64,000 nucleotides of DNA, from positions 1,922,001-1,986,000 of the forward strand of contig OZ220698.1 of assembly GCA_965116555.1 (NCBI GenBank), written 5' to 3'. This DNA comes from DAOUJH01 sp965116555. GTDB taxonomy: Bacteria > Chloroflexota > Dehalococcoidia > Lucifugimonadales > QGNO01. Below the pieces are notes generated by a model. The model saw only the letters and a program-made list of their open reading frames with translations, did no database searches and was not told the DNA's origin. The stretch's first letter is position 1. Each line of letters starts with the position of its first letter. Positions 1 through 8,930 of the stretch are shown here, piece after piece. Both the position numbers and the translations under genes were made by a program.

Positions 1-1254
1 CATCTCCCTGGAGCGGTAGGACCACAGTATGCTCAGCACCAGCCCGATCGAGGCGCTGATGGACACCGCCTGTCCGGGGCCTATGGTGTCGGCAAACCAG
101 CCCATGGCCAGCATGGACAGCGGCGATATGCCTATGGCCGTGTTGGCGAACCCCATTGCCCTGCCCCGCATCTCCTCTCCCACGGACAGCAGCACCAGCG
201 TGAACACCATGCTGACAAAGCCGGACATGCCCAGACCAGCCAATATCAGGCCGGCCACGGACAACGGATAGAAGGTGGAAAGCGAAAACACCAGAAGCCC
301 GCTGAACGCCACAGCCGTGCCAATTACAAAGTACGTGGAGTTGCGGTTTATCCTTGGCCTTGTGGTTATGAAAACAGCGGTGAGGAACGCTCCGAAGCCC
401 TGCGACGACGCCAGCACCCCAAGCAGGGTTGGCCCCACGCCAAGCACTTTGTCGGCGAAGACCGGCACCAGCGGTATATAGGAGTAGTACAGCAGATTCA
501 TAATCACAATAATGCCCAGCGTGCCTATCACGGCACGGTTGGACGCTATGGCGCGCGCGCCTTCCCCTATAGGAGTGAATATGGCGGTGAGCCTTATTGG
601 TATCTTGTTCTGCGGCTTTGGAGAACGCACGCGCAACAACGCCAGCAGAGCAGTGCTGTAGATGACCATTATGAACAGGTACGGTGTGGTGGCATCTGCG
701 CTCTTTCCCAGAGGGATAATGTCTATCAGAGCGCCGGCCAGGAACGGCCCCAGCATGCCCGCCGCCATCATGCTCATCCCCTCCAGAGCGTTGGCATAGC
801 TGATTCCACGCCTTCCCACAATGTCCAGGGCAAACGTCCTCCGCGCCGCCATATCCAGGGTATGCGGCACCCCGTAGACGGCGCTCAGCATCACTATGTG
901 CCAGCCCTGTGCCAGACCGGTAAACACCAGGAAAACCGTAATGGCAAGCACGACCAAGTCTATGAGATGCGCCGCTATGAGCACACGCTTCCTATCGAAA
1001 GCATCCGCAACAACACCGCTGAGGATGCCGCCCAGCAGCATCGAGGAGAAGAAGGCCACGCCGACAAGCTGCGTTTGGAAAATTGAACCCGATAGCTTAA
1101 ACACCAAGTAACCGGAAGCTACCATCCATGTCCAGCGACCGGTATGCCATGCCCAGCTGCTTCCCCAGAGCATGCGAAAGTCCTTGTTGCTCAGTAGGCC
1201 AAGGACGGGGAGTCGCGGGGGCTTGTCATGGGTTTCAGGAGCGGCTGTCGCCAT
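1..1254 (-). CDS. MFS transporter, C-terminus cut by window edge
   Basis: The minus-strand frame is open from an ATG at 1254 to the first base of the window, giving 418 residues without a stop, so the 3' end is missing. After a short Pro-rich cytoplasmic start comes an NKDFRMLW motif entering the first membrane helix, which is typical of major facilitator carriers of the drug-efflux or enterobactin-exporter type. The loop DAFDRKRVL fits the conserved MFS loop between helices 2 and 3 (G-x3-D-R-x-x-R). Many further hydrophobic segments follow. It diverges from the epimerase operon at 1402, with 147 bases between. The substrate cannot be read from the sequence. Family confidence is high and specificity is unknown. 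Confidence 0.85.
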   Translation of the reverse strand, partial: MATAAPETHDKPPRLPVLGLLSNKDFRMLWGSSWAWHTGRWTWMVASGYLVFKLSGSIFQTQLVGVAFFSSMLLGGILSGVVADAFDRKRVLIAAHLIDLVVLAITVFLVFTGLAQGWHIVMLSAVYGVPHTLDMAARRTFALDIVGRRGISYANALEGMSMMAAGMLGPFLAGALIDIIPLGKSADATTPYLFIMVIYSTALLALLRVRSPKPQNKIPIRLTAIFTPIGEGARAIASNRAVIGTLGIIVIMNLLYYSYIPLVPVFADKVLGVGPTLLGVLASSQGFGAFLTAVFITTRPRINRNSTYFVIGTAVAFSGLLVFSLSTFYPLSVAGLILAGLGMSGFVSMVFTLVLLSVGEEMRGRAMGFANTAIGISPLSMLAMGWFADTIGPGQAVSISASIGLVLSILWSYRSREM

Positions 1255-1341
1255 GGGATGTTTCGGATTCAGTGGACATCGCCAACCAGTATACATGACC
1301 AAACCAGCGGCCTGGACAACGGTCATGGCCACGGGCCGCCG

Positions 1342-1371
1342 TTACGCAAAGACCGCGTCTGCTGATATACT
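1342..1371 (+). promoter_or_regulatory. Candidate sigma-70-type promoter of the epimerase operon
   Basis: TTACGC at 1342-1347 and TATACT at 1366-1371 are 18 bases apart, and TG precedes the -10 hexamer by one base (extended -10). It lies about 30 bases upstream of the ATG at 1402. The -35 match is weak, so the call rests mainly on the extended -10. Confidence 0.4.
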
Positions 1372-1401
1372 GGCCTCGCTTCAACCCATAGGAGGGTGGA
1401 T

Positions 1402-2367
1402 ATGACGGTTATCGTTACCGGAGGCACCGGGTTCGTCGCCTCTAACGTAGTGAAGACGCTCGCCGAGCAGGGACGGGACGTCGTCTCGGTGGACATAGCT
1501 CCGCCGGACGACCTTCTACTGCGCTATACGGATTCCGTGAAGGAGCGCATCACCTGGGCACAGGCGGATATCCTGGACATGGCATCGCTGGAGAAGGCGG
1601 CTGCAGGCAAAGACGTGGAAGGCATCATCCACGCCGCCGTGTACACGGTGGTCCTAGACGAACTCGAAAAGTCGGACAGCAAGCGCCTGGTAGACATCAA
1701 CTTCACCGGCACAGTCAACATGCTGGAACTGGCTCGCCTCACCGGGGTGAAGCGATTCGTCTACGTCAGTTCAGGAGGCGTCTACGGCGGAAGCCCCCCC
1801 GATATGCCGTTGAAAGAAGACATCCCTCTTGATCCGGAGAGCCTGTACAGCGTCACCAAATACGCCAGCGAGCTTATCACGCGCCGTTACGGGCGGCTCC
1901 ACGGCTTTGAAGCGGCCAGCGGCCGTCTGAGCGGGCCGTACGGGCCCATGGAGCGCCCTACCGGCCACCGCGCCGTGATGTCAATGATGTACGATTGGAC
2001 GGGCAAGGCGGTGCGCGGCGAGCCTATCAAGATAGAGCCCAGACATTCCAGCGGAGACCTCACTTACGTGCTTGACCTGGCCTCGGGCATCATAGGTCTA
2101 ATGGATGCACCCAGACTCAACCACAGCTTCTACAACGTATCCCGCGGCATCATGGTCACCATGGACCAGATTGTAGAAGCGTTCCGCCAGGCCGTACCCG
2201 ACGTCCAGTTCATAGACCCGCCTTCCGGCGGCGGCATTGGCACGGGACGAGGACCCGCCGACAACACACGTCTGCGCCAGGATACCGGATTCGAGCCGCA
2301 GTACGACCCCGCGGCGGGCATACGCCACTACATAGAGTGGCGCCGCCAGTACGGTTTCACCAGCTAA
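1402..2367 (+). CDS. NAD(P)-dependent epimerase/dehydratase (extended SDR)
   Basis: This is a cytosolic nucleotide-sugar-epimerase-like oxidoreductase of about 321 residues. The N-terminus has the Rossmann motif TGGTGFVAS, an acidic residue ends beta-2 (VSVDIAPP), and the catalytic YSVTK (Tyr-x3-Lys) follows an SSGGVYG strand carrying the catalytic serine. The length fits the family. A GTG at 1396 is in frame but sits directly on the GGAGG at 1391-1395, so the ATG at 1402, six bases downstream, is preferred. An aldo/keto reductase follows after 10 bases, which suggests one transcript and a joint role in oxidation and reduction of a sugar or carbonyl compound. The exact substrate is unknown. 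Confidence 0.88.
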   Translation: MTVIVTGGTGFVASNVVKTLAEQGRDVVSVDIAPPDDLLLRYTDSVKERITWAQADILDMASLEKAAAGKDVEGIIHAAVYTVVLDELEKSDSKRLVDINFTGTVNMLELARLTGVKRFVYVSSGGVYGGSPPDMPLKEDIPLDPESLYSVTKYASELITRRYGRLHGFEAASGRLSGPYGPMERPTGHRAVMSMMYDWTGKAVRGEPIKIEPRHSSGDLTYVLDLASGIIGLMDAPRLNHSFYNVSRGIMVTMDQIVEAFRQAVPDVQFIDPPSGGGIGTGRGPADNTRLRQDTGFEPQYDPAAGIRHYIEWRRQYGFTS

Positions 2368-2377
2368 GGAGGCATCT

Positions 2378-3316
2378 TTGGAATACGTCAACTTGGGACG
2401 CACCGGCCTCAAAGTATCCAGGATATGCCTGGGAACCAATATGTTCGGCGAAGGCTACGTGGATGACAGCAGAGCCATATCAGTCGTCGATGCCGCCCTG
2501 GACAGCGGCATCAACTTCATAGATACGGCCGACCTTTACAACGACGGCAAGTCGGAGGTGGTGGTGGGAAAGGCGCTAACCGGTAAGCGGCATGACATGG
2601 TAATCGGCACAAAGGGTTTCGCGCCAATGGGCCCCGGCGTCAACGACAGAGGGCTATCGCGCAAGCACGTGATAGACGCGGTCGAAGGCAGCTTGAGACG
2701 TTTGGGCACCGACTACATAGACCTCTACCAGGTGCACTGGTGGGACCCGGACACGCCGATAGAAGAGACTATGATCACCCTGAACGACCTGGTGCGGCAG
2801 GGCAAGATTCGCTACATCGGCTGCTCAAACTTCCAGGCCTGGCAACTGACCAGATCGCTGTGGGTCAGCAACAAGCTGGGAATCGAGCGGTTTGAATCGG
2901 TGCAGCCTCTGTACAACATGGCTCAGCGGGACATTGAAGCCGAGCTTTTCCCGCTATGCGAAGACCAGGGCATCAGCGTCATACCCTACCAAGTGCTGAT
3001 GGGAGGACTGCTCACCGGCGCCTACGATATGAATAAGGAACCTCCCGAAGACAGCCACATGGCCTCCCGGCATGCCGGAGGCGCAAAGACCCGCTTCTGG
3101 AATGAGGCCACCTTCAATATGGTGGAACAGGTGAAGAAAACGGCCTCTGAGCTTGGCTACGAGCCGACACAAGTGGCGCTGGCATGGTGCCTATCGAAAT
3201 CCGTTGTGGCATCGGTAATCGTAGGGTCAAGCAGGCCTGAGCAGATAGCACAGAACGCCATGACGTCTGAAATCAAGCTGCCCGACGAGGTACTGGAATG
3301 CCTGAACAGCCTCTGA
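2378..3316 (+). CDS. Aldo/keto reductase
   Basis: This is an NADPH-dependent (beta/alpha)8 oxidoreductase of 312 residues. The start MEYVNLGRTGLKVSRICLG is the classic opening of the AKR family. It contains the catalytic FIDTADLYN (Asp and Tyr), the lysine in VIGTKG and the histidine in LYQVHWWDP. C-terminal VIVGSSRPEQI is the cofactor-phosphate loop. The start is TTG at 2378, set by AAGGAGG at 2366-2372; an ATG is not available there. The last 19 bases overlap the next gene. Similar proteins act on sugars, potassium-channel beta-type substrates or small aldehydes. The pairing with an epimerase hints at sugar metabolism, but this is inference. Confidence 0.9.
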   Translation: MEYVNLGRTGLKVSRICLGTNMFGEGYVDDSRAISVVDAALDSGINFIDTADLYNDGKSEVVVGKALTGKRHDMVIGTKGFAPMGPGVNDRGLSRKHVIDAVEGSLRRLGTDYIDLYQVHWWDPDTPIEETMITLNDLVRQGKIRYIGCSNFQAWQLTRSLWVSNKLGIERFESVQPLYNMAQRDIEAELFPLCEDQGISVIPYQVLMGGLLTGAYDMNKEPPEDSHMASRHAGGAKTRFWNEATFNMVEQVKKTASELGYEPTQVALAWCLSKSVVASVIVGSSRPEQIAQNAMTSEIKLPDEVLECLNSL

Positions 3317-4323
3317 TCAGGCTGTCCTCCTTTCTTTTCCTAATCCTAGCTGCCGCCATCACGCTGCCCCTGGCAGCCTGCCGCCATGGGCAGCTGACGC
3401 CGCCGATTACCCCTTCGCCGACGGTAGCCCTACCGCCTGCCGTCACCATCGACGGAGTAACCGTGCAGAACATCCCCGGTGTCCACACCCCGCGGGCAAT
3501 AGCCTACGACGGAGAGCACATTTGGGTGGCCAACATAAGCAAGGATTCCGTAACCAAGTTGACGGCTGCTGGCCACGTTGTTGGGACTTACCCGGTGGGC
3601 AGCGCGCCCAAAGCGCTGGAGTTCGACGGTGAGCATATCTGGGCGGCCAACAGCGGTGAGAGCTCGGTCACCAAGCTAAACCTGGAGGGCGACACGGTGG
3701 GCACCTACCCCGTCGGAGGTGGCTACACAGCTCCAACGGCGTTGCTCTATGACGGCGAACACCTGTGGGTCGCCACTGCCTGGGGCAACTCGGTCAGCAA
3801 GCTGGGCCTGGACGGCAATACCATCAAAACCGCACGTATCCCCGGGGCCCACCCGGCTCCCTGGGCTCTCAGCTATGATGGCGATTCCGTTTGGGTGGCC
3901 AGTCTGGATGAGTCCGTGGTGCAAAAGCTGAGCGACGATCTGGAGATAGTCGCCACCTACAAAGTAGGCCTGGGCCGCAACGCGCCGTGGGAGCTCGGGG
4001 GGCAAGGGCCGGTAGACCTAGTGCACGAGGGAGATAACGTCTGGATAGCAACAAACTGGCGAGACCTGGTGAGTAGGATTAGCGACGGTGGTGAGGTGGT
4101 CAGCGAATATACGGTAGGCGACTGGCCCATGGCCCTGGCCTACGACGGCGGAAGCATATGGGTGGTCAACTACAGGGATGGAAACGTGCAGAGGTTAAGC
4201 CTGCAAGGAGAGGACATCGGCACGTACCCCACGGGTAAGAACCCCATCGCGGTGGAGGTGCTGGGCGGAGACATCTGGGTAGCCAACTTTGGCGACAACT
4301 CCTTGACAAGGGTATCATCGTGA
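3298..4323 (+). CDS. Lipoprotein with YVTN/NHL-like beta-propeller
   Basis: The 341-residue protein begins with a hydrophobic signal ending in the lipobox LPLAAC, so it should be lipid-anchored outside the membrane. The rest is a series of about seven repeats with the pattern ALxYDGEHIWVAN followed by SVTKL and a G-T-Y-P-V-G strand, as in YVTN-type propellers. No catalytic residues are evident. The ATG at 3298 lies inside the 3' end of the aldo/keto reductase gene, and the stop overlaps the GTG of the next gene (GTGA), so translation is probably coupled. It may bind a ligand or a partner for the binding protein encoded next; this is inferred from position only. Confidence 0.82.
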   Translation: MPEQPLIRLSSFLFLILAAAITLPLAACRHGQLTPPITPSPTVALPPAVTIDGVTVQNIPGVHTPRAIAYDGEHIWVANISKDSVTKLTAAGHVVGTYPVGSAPKALEFDGEHIWAANSGESSVTKLNLEGDTVGTYPVGGGYTAPTALLYDGEHLWVATAWGNSVSKLGLDGNTIKTARIPGAHPAPWALSYDGDSVWVASLDESVVQKLSDDLEIVATYKVGLGRNAPWELGGQGPVDLVHEGDNVWIATNWRDLVSRISDGGEVVSEYTVGDWPMALAYDGGSIWVVNYRDGNVQRLSLQGEDIGTYPTGKNPIAVEVLGGDIWVANFGDNSLTRVSS

Positions 4324-5921
4324 TACAACGCCCACCGCTCTGGTTGATCGCCGCCGTTGTAGCCGGCATAGCCGTATTGGTAGGCGCATTCACCGTCCTA
4401 ACCTTGCTGAGTAACCGAGAAAACGTGCTTACCGTGGCGATACCGTCGTTCGGGCCTGAGACGCTTGACCCCTCGCAGGACTCCTTCCAGGGCCTGCTCT
4501 ACCACGGCCACCTGTACGATCACCTGATAGGGGTTTCCGAAGAGGGCAGGCATTCCCCTGAAGCCGGTTTAGTAGACTCCGCCAGGATAGGAAGCGACGC
4601 TAAGAGCTTCACTCTGAGGCTGCGTCAAGGGGTGAAGTGGCACGACGGCATGGAGGTAACGGCGGATGACATACAGTTCAGCCTGGGGTACTACACGCGA
4701 GAGGAGGCCGCTTGCGGAATATGCGCATTGCTTCAAGGGGCGCTGGATAGCGTAACAGTGACCGACAGGTACACGGCTGAAATCCATATCAAGGAACCGA
4801 ACGTGGAGTTTCTGCACCTGCTCGGGCCGGTTGAAGGGGACGTTCCTCTCCTGCCCAAGCACCACTGGGAATCGGAAGGGGAAGCGGGTCTGAAGGAGAA
4901 TCCAATCGGCAGCGGGCCCTGGAAGTTCAGCGAGCGCAAGCTGGGAGAATACGTCGAGTTCGAAGCAAACGCAGATTACTGGGACAGCCGACGGATACCG
5001 GCCTTCGACAAGCTACGGTTGGTGCAGGTGGAAGACGCAGCGGAACGGCTGGAGTCTCTAAGATCAGGCCAGGTGGACATGACCATTATCGACCGCGACG
5101 ACGTAGAGCCTCTCAATGAGGAGGGGTTCTCCATAGGCGGTCCAAAATACGTGCTGGCAACGACCCTGCTCTACTTCATGAGCTACGACCCGTCCTACCT
5201 GACCTCCGACCTCAACTTCCGCAAGGCGCTGGCCCTGGCGGCGGACTTTGAAGGCATCGTAGACGCTCTTTATCCGGCAGAGCTGGCAACGCTGGCCAGC
5301 GGCTCACCCTTCTTCAGTCCGCCTACTGAAGGGTACGACGCGGGGCTTCCTCCCTATTCGTATGACCCCACCGAGGCGCAGCGTCTGCTCCGCGACGCAG
5401 GCTACGACGGCGAAACGGTCCACCTGCTGTCCCTGGCGGCGTACGGCCTCACGGAAATGCTTGACGTGAACGAGATGCTGGTTGAAGACTGGCGCGAGGT
5501 TGGAGTCAATGTGGAGCTGGTGAATACGGAGTTCCCCCAGATGCTGGCGCGATGGGTAGCCAGGCCTCAAGAGTTCGATGATCTGGCGCCTGCGCCAATC
5601 ATACACGGGGCATTCCCACACACCTCCAGGTTCAACACTACGGTACAGGACTATATGTCGCCCGGAAGAGGCGGGCGGCTGGCGTACCCTGACCTGGAAC
5701 GGGGAAGCGCCATTTACCAAGAGTTGAGCAGCATAGTAGACCCGGTGGAACGAGAAGAACGGCTACGGCAGTTGAACCGCGAAGCCTATGAGGAGTACTG
5801 GGCGGTGCCCGTTATCTGGCGTCACCAGCCGTACGCGTTCAGCTCAAACCTGACCGGCTGGCAGCCCATCGACGGAACGGAGAACAGCCTACGATTGGAG
5901 ACGGTGCGTCCCGCTGAGTAA
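4320..5921 (+). CDS. ABC transporter substrate-binding protein, family 5 (oligopeptide/nickel type)
   Basis: The 533-residue protein has an N-terminal hydrophobic segment (residues about 7-28) without a clear lipobox, so it is either a signal peptide or an uncleaved anchor. The SBP_bac_5 fold is shown by the opening strand PETLDPSQ, by LRQGVKWHDGMEVTADDI, by the ADYWD motif and by the late FRKALALAADFEGI. Such proteins capture peptides, opines, sugars or metals. The GTG start overlaps the previous stop. No permease or ATPase genes are adjacent, which is unusual for this family. The ligand is unknown. Confidence 0.88.
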   Translation: MIQRPPLWLIAAVVAGIAVLVGAFTVLTLLSNRENVLTVAIPSFGPETLDPSQDSFQGLLYHGHLYDHLIGVSEEGRHSPEAGLVDSARIGSDAKSFTLRLRQGVKWHDGMEVTADDIQFSLGYYTREEAACGICALLQGALDSVTVTDRYTAEIHIKEPNVEFLHLLGPVEGDVPLLPKHHWESEGEAGLKENPIGSGPWKFSERKLGEYVEFEANADYWDSRRIPAFDKLRLVQVEDAAERLESLRSGQVDMTIIDRDDVEPLNEEGFSIGGPKYVLATTLLYFMSYDPSYLTSDLNFRKALALAADFEGIVDALYPAELATLASGSPFFSPPTEGYDAGLPPYSYDPTEAQRLLRDAGYDGETVHLLSLAAYGLTEMLDVNEMLVEDWREVGVNVELVNTEFPQMLARWVARPQEFDDLAPAPIIHGAFPHTSRFNTTVQDYMSPGRGGRLAYPDLERGSAIYQELSSIVDPVEREERLRQLNREAYEEYWAVPVIWRHQPYAFSSNLTGWQPIDGTENSLRLETVRPAE

Positions 5922-5934
5922 GCGGCGACTGGCC

Positions 5935-7068
5935 TTAGCCTACCTCCAACATCCGGTCTATGCTGAACAGCGGCGACAAGTGCTCGCGGCCATCCTCTTT
6001 GATGAGGAACATGTCCTGGAGGTGATAGTAGTCGACGTGGGGCTCGAAAGCTAGCACCATCCCCGCCTCGATGACTATGTCGTTGGATGGCACCAGGTAC
6101 GGCTGCTGCTGGTGCCACCAGGAACCGACACCATGTCCGGCCAGCGCTACCCTGCCCTGAAACCCTTCCCGCTTGAACGCGTCCGAAGCGTACCGGTAGA
6201 CGTCGCTGGCTTTTACGCCGGGACGGGCCTGCTCTATGGTGCCCCAGTAGATGTCCAGTATCTTCTGATACGTCCGCTTCTGCTCATCGGAAGGCGCGCC
6301 CAGCACAACGGTGCGCGACTGATGGCCGGGGTAACCCTGGTACCAGAACACGTAATCATTGCGGATGATGTCGCCTTTCTTGAACTGGAAATCACTTTCG
6401 CCGCCGTATACCACCGTGTTGCGGCTGGAGTTCAGGATGCCGTGCGCCCAGTTGGCTCCCCTACGCAGGCAAGCGGCGATAAGCCTGCTGTGTATCTCCC
6501 GTTCCGTATCGCCATCCCGCACCGATGGAAAGACCTCCAGGTACGCTTCGTCCAGGAGCCTGGCCCCTTCCCGTATCAGCTCCACCTCGCCGGGGGTCTT
6601 GATCCAGCGCACCTCGTCCATCATAGCGGTGCAATCCACGGCCTCGGCCTTGGGCAGAAGCGCGGTTATCTCCTCCCACGCGGCGGCGCTGAGGTACGTC
6701 TTTTCGAAACCGATTCGCGACTCGTGCAGTCCCATCTCCTCGAGGGTCTTGGACACCCTGGCTAAAGCCGACTCCCCGTAGTCGTCGTACATCTCTATCC
6801 GTTCCAGCCAGGAGTCGCGCTGTGCCAGAGGGGCGGCGTAGCTATTTAGCACCATGACCGGGTCGCCGTGCCTGGGCCATACCACAAGGACGCCTCTCGG
6901 CGAGTCGGGGAAGTCCAGGTGTCGGGCCAGCGTGCCGGGATAGGCGAACCCCGTCAGATATGTGAAGTTCTTGCCGGAGCGGGCAACCACGGCGGAGAGG
7001 CCGTCCCTGTCCATGAGCCGGTTCAAGCGCTCTACGTTGGCGATGATGGATCGTTTGTCTTGAGTCAT
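5935..7068 (-). CDS. M24 family peptidase (Xaa-Pro aminopeptidase/creatinase-like)
   Basis: This is a 377-residue protein of the pita-bread fold. An N-terminal creatinase-type domain (GLSAVVARSGKNFTYLTGF) precedes the catalytic domain starting around residue 140 with RWIKTPGEVELIREGARL. Conserved His residues occur in GHGVGSWWHQQ and FEPHVDYYH. The usual metal-binding aspartates are less clear: NDYVFWYQGYPGHQS occupies the place of the D-x10-D motif, so the metal site may be altered as in creatinase-type non-peptidases. Convergent with the binding protein gene, with 13 bases between. It may process proline peptides or hydrolyse a creatine-like C-N bond. Confidence 0.82.
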   Translation of the reverse strand: MTQDKRSIIANVERLNRLMDRDGLSAVVARSGKNFTYLTGFAYPGTLARHLDFPDSPRGVLVVWPRHGDPVMVLNSYAAPLAQRDSWLERIEMYDDYGESALARVSKTLEEMGLHESRIGFEKTYLSAAAWEEITALLPKAEAVDCTAMMDEVRWIKTPGEVELIREGARLLDEAYLEVFPSVRDGDTEREIHSRLIAACLRRGANWAHGILNSSRNTVVYGGESDFQFKKGDIIRNDYVFWYQGYPGHQSRTVVLGAPSDEQKRTYQKILDIYWGTIEQARPGVKASDVYRYASDAFKREGFQGRVALAGHGVGSWWHQQQPYLVPSNDIVIEAGMVLAFEPHVDYYHLQDMFLIKEDGREHLSPLFSIDRMLEVG

Positions 7069-7164
7069 TCGTCCTCCCAGAGGCGGGTAGTAATGAGCAG
7101 GCGTATTGTAGCACGGGGACTTTTCCGCCTGGTTCGGGAGGCAGCACCCGGTAATTCAACGGCT

Positions 7165-7791
7165 CTATCGCTTGAGCCACTGCTTTACGCTAGGAGCGTC
7201 CTTGTAGTTTCGCTGCTCGATGTATCTTGAATTCCATTTGCCGCTTGATAGTTCGATAAAGGCCTCGTAGGCTCCTTTGCCATACGCGACAACCTTAGCT
7301 GGAGCGAGTATTTCCAATTGCCGTTTGGTGGAGAGCTCGAACACCCTCCGGAACTCGGGAACAATCCTGTCGTTGTAGGTAGCCAAAGGGATCAGATTAA
7401 GGTATGCAATTTTGTCCAAGCTTAACCCAAGATGTCTCTCTACGGCGGTGATGGGTTTCCAAGCAGGTGTATAGCCAATGCCCTGCATGAAGTCCCTCGT
7501 CATACTAAACAACTCTTTCAAGCTCTTGTTTGTGCGGCTTCTGCTGTGCGCCCGTATCAGTCGGAACAGTTCCGTGTCCGCATAGCTGGCGCTAGCCGTG
7601 TTGCTCGCGCGCGGGTTCTGTCCCATCACAACGACTCTCTTGGGGGAGTTGAAGTAACCGCTGCCTATGAATCCGGGCTGAGGCCATCTGCTCTTGAATG
7701 GTACGAATACGCGCGCTCCTTCCTTCATAACATTCTTCCAATAGCTGTCTGAACCTATATCCGCCCAGAGGTTTACTATGCGTTTGTTCAT
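7165..7791 (-). CDS. Uracil-DNA-glycosylase-superfamily-like protein
   Basis: The 208-residue protein carries VVVMGQNPRAS at residue about 52, which resembles the GQDPYH-type motif 1 of uracil-DNA glycosylases, a central IAYLNLIPLAT strand, and PAKVVAYGKGAYEAF, which resembles the strand and helix preceding the C-terminal motif. This pattern is common in poorly studied UDG-fold proteins. The second catalytic motif (HPSP) is not obvious, so DNA glycosylase activity is uncertain. The start ATG at 7791 follows a modest GAGG site. The codon use is less GC-rich than in the neighbours, a possible sign of later acquisition. Confidence 0.6.
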   Translation of the reverse strand: MNKRIVNLWADIGSDSYWKNVMKEGARVFVPFKSRWPQPGFIGSGYFNSPKRVVVMGQNPRASNTASASYADTELFRLIRAHSRSRTNKSLKELFSMTRDFMQGIGYTPAWKPITAVERHLGLSLDKIAYLNLIPLATYNDRIVPEFRRVFELSTKRQLEILAPAKVVAYGKGAYEAFIELSSGKWNSRYIEQRNYKDAPSVKQWLKR

Positions 7792-7899
7792 CTTTAACCT
7801 CGTTTTCTAGCCTTAGCTACAAGTACAGCAAATAGATATCTTTTTGTAAACAAACCTAGGGTATATTTAGCGAACGGAACCCAAGGGCCGATACCTGCC

Positions 7900-8532
7900 A
7901 TGAAGCACAGGCTTGCAGCTACGATTTTCCTACTGGTCATGGTAACAGGCTGCGGCGACTTGCCCTCGGAGCGGGCTGCGGAACGTTCTGACGAACGGAC
8001 GGAGGCGCTGGTTACCGACGTTCAGGCCGTTGACCGGATAACCGTCCTGTTGACGGGCGGCGAGGCAAAGGAGGTGCGCTACGCCTGGTTGGAGCCGCCG
8101 CTGATTTATCCTGTCTCCCGGAATGAACATCTCATTGAAGAGGCCGCAAGGCGCAACCGGCGGTTGGCGCTGGGCAAGACCGTGGTTCTTGAAAGCGACT
8201 CCAGTATCGCCGATGAGGGCGATCCTCTGTCGCGACTTGTTCTGCTGGACAACGGGCTCATGGTGAACCTCTCGTTGATAGAAGAGGGTTACGCCCAGGC
8301 CTCCGTCGATGCCCCGGAGCGATTCCTGAGATTGCAGAGGGAAGCGCAAGCCGAACGCCGTGGTCTATGGGGCCGCTGCGACCCCGCTTATCCGGAGTTC
8401 TGCATCGTCTCGCCGCCGCCGGACGTGGACTGTGAGGACCTGCCGTTCAACACGTTCCGCGTTCTTCCCCCGGACCCCCATCAATTCGGTGAAGGCGACG
8501 GTTTTGGTTGCAGGATGCTGCCCGTGAACTAG
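7900..8532 (+). CDS. Thermonuclease-like (SNase fold) lipoprotein
   Basis: The 210-residue protein has a signal peptide ending in the lipobox VMVTGC. Residues about 35-155 follow the staphylococcal nuclease layout: an entry strand (DVQAVDRITVLLTGG), the VRYAWLEPP turn, a helix leading to a LALGKTVVLESD strand, and the closing helix LRLQREAQAERRGLWG, which matches the family's A-x3-R-G-L-W motif. The C-terminal about 40 residues have Cys-Cys spacing with DPHQFGEGDGFGC, like the excalibur-type calcium motif found in secreted nucleases. The catalytic arginine of the R-x-R-x-I region is not evident (the loop reads EVRYAWLE), so activity may be changed. Confidence 0.72.
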   Translation: MKHRLAATIFLLVMVTGCGDLPSERAAERSDERTEALVTDVQAVDRITVLLTGGEAKEVRYAWLEPPLIYPVSRNEHLIEEAARRNRRLALGKTVVLESDSSIADEGDPLSRLVLLDNGLMVNLSLIEEGYAQASVDAPERFLRLQREAQAERRGLWGRCDPAYPEFCIVSPPPDVDCEDLPFNTFRVLPPDPHQFGEGDGFGCRMLPVN

Positions 8533-8542
8533 GGCTGACAAA

Positions 8543-8576
8543 GAGAAAGGGCACGCTTGGAGGCGCGCCCTTTCTC
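8543..8576. terminator. Bidirectional hairpin terminator candidate
   Basis: GAGAAAGGGC at 8543-8552 pairs perfectly with GCCCTTTCTC at 8567-8576 across a 14-base loop. It sits between the ends of two convergent genes (stops at 8532 and 8628), so it could end both transcripts. There is no long T-tract on either side. Confidence 0.6.
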
Positions 8577-8627
8577 CGGCGTCAAAGCTAAGTGTGGGGT
8601 GCGTCCACTTAGCCTTGTAGGCGGGTA

Positions 8628-8801
8628 TTAGATCAGGGTCAGATCAAGCAAGCCGCGGGAGTCGATCGTCCAATCGTAGTCCCTCTTGGCCTGCTCCCTG
8701 GTCAGGGTGCCGACAAAGCTGTCGTCCTGAACTGCCGAGGCATAGGCATCGAACCCCGTCTTGACGTCTACTTGGTTCACGAAATTGAAGAATCCACGCA
8801 T
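8628..8801 (-). CDS. Small protein of 57 residues, divergent from the LysR gene
   Basis: An ATG at 8801 opens a 57-codon frame that ends at TAA (8628-8630). A strong AAGGAGGT ribosome site lies about 8 bases upstream, which is the main evidence that it is translated. The product begins MRGFFNFVNQVD and ends GLLDLTLI; it is acidic, with no signal peptide and no recognised motif. It is transcribed divergently from the LysR-type gene across about 130 bases that contain a LysR-box-like palindrome, and it is followed by a hairpin terminator, so it appears to be a single-gene unit probably controlled by that regulator. Function unknown. Confidence 0.6.
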   Translation of the reverse strand: MRGFFNFVNQVDVKTGFDAYASAVQDDSFVGTLTREQAKRDYDWTIDSRGLLDLTLI

Positions 8802-8868
8802 CTCTTTCTACCTCCTTATATTGTCCGCTAACTGATTCAACTTACTAATATTGTCCAACCGCATTAAC

Positions 8869-8883
8869 ATCACGTCAAGTGAT
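8869..8883. promoter_or_regulatory. LysR-type operator candidate (ATC-N9-GAT)
   Basis: The sequence ATCAC-GTCAA-GTGAT is a perfect interrupted palindrome of the T-N11-A / ATC-N9-GAT type bound by LysR-family regulators. It lies between the regulator gene (start 8931) and the divergent small gene (start 8801). Two ATATTGTCC copies 30 bases apart at 8818 and 8848 lie on the small-gene side. Confidence 0.5.
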
Positions 8884-8930
8884 ATTATATGATATACTGT
8901 ATTCGTTTTAGTGATATAGGAGGATGCCCC

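Noticed and set aside
181..197. CRISPR arrays
   Set aside because: No regularly spaced direct repeats with unique spacers were seen anywhere in the window; the repeats found are pairs or triplets tied to genes.
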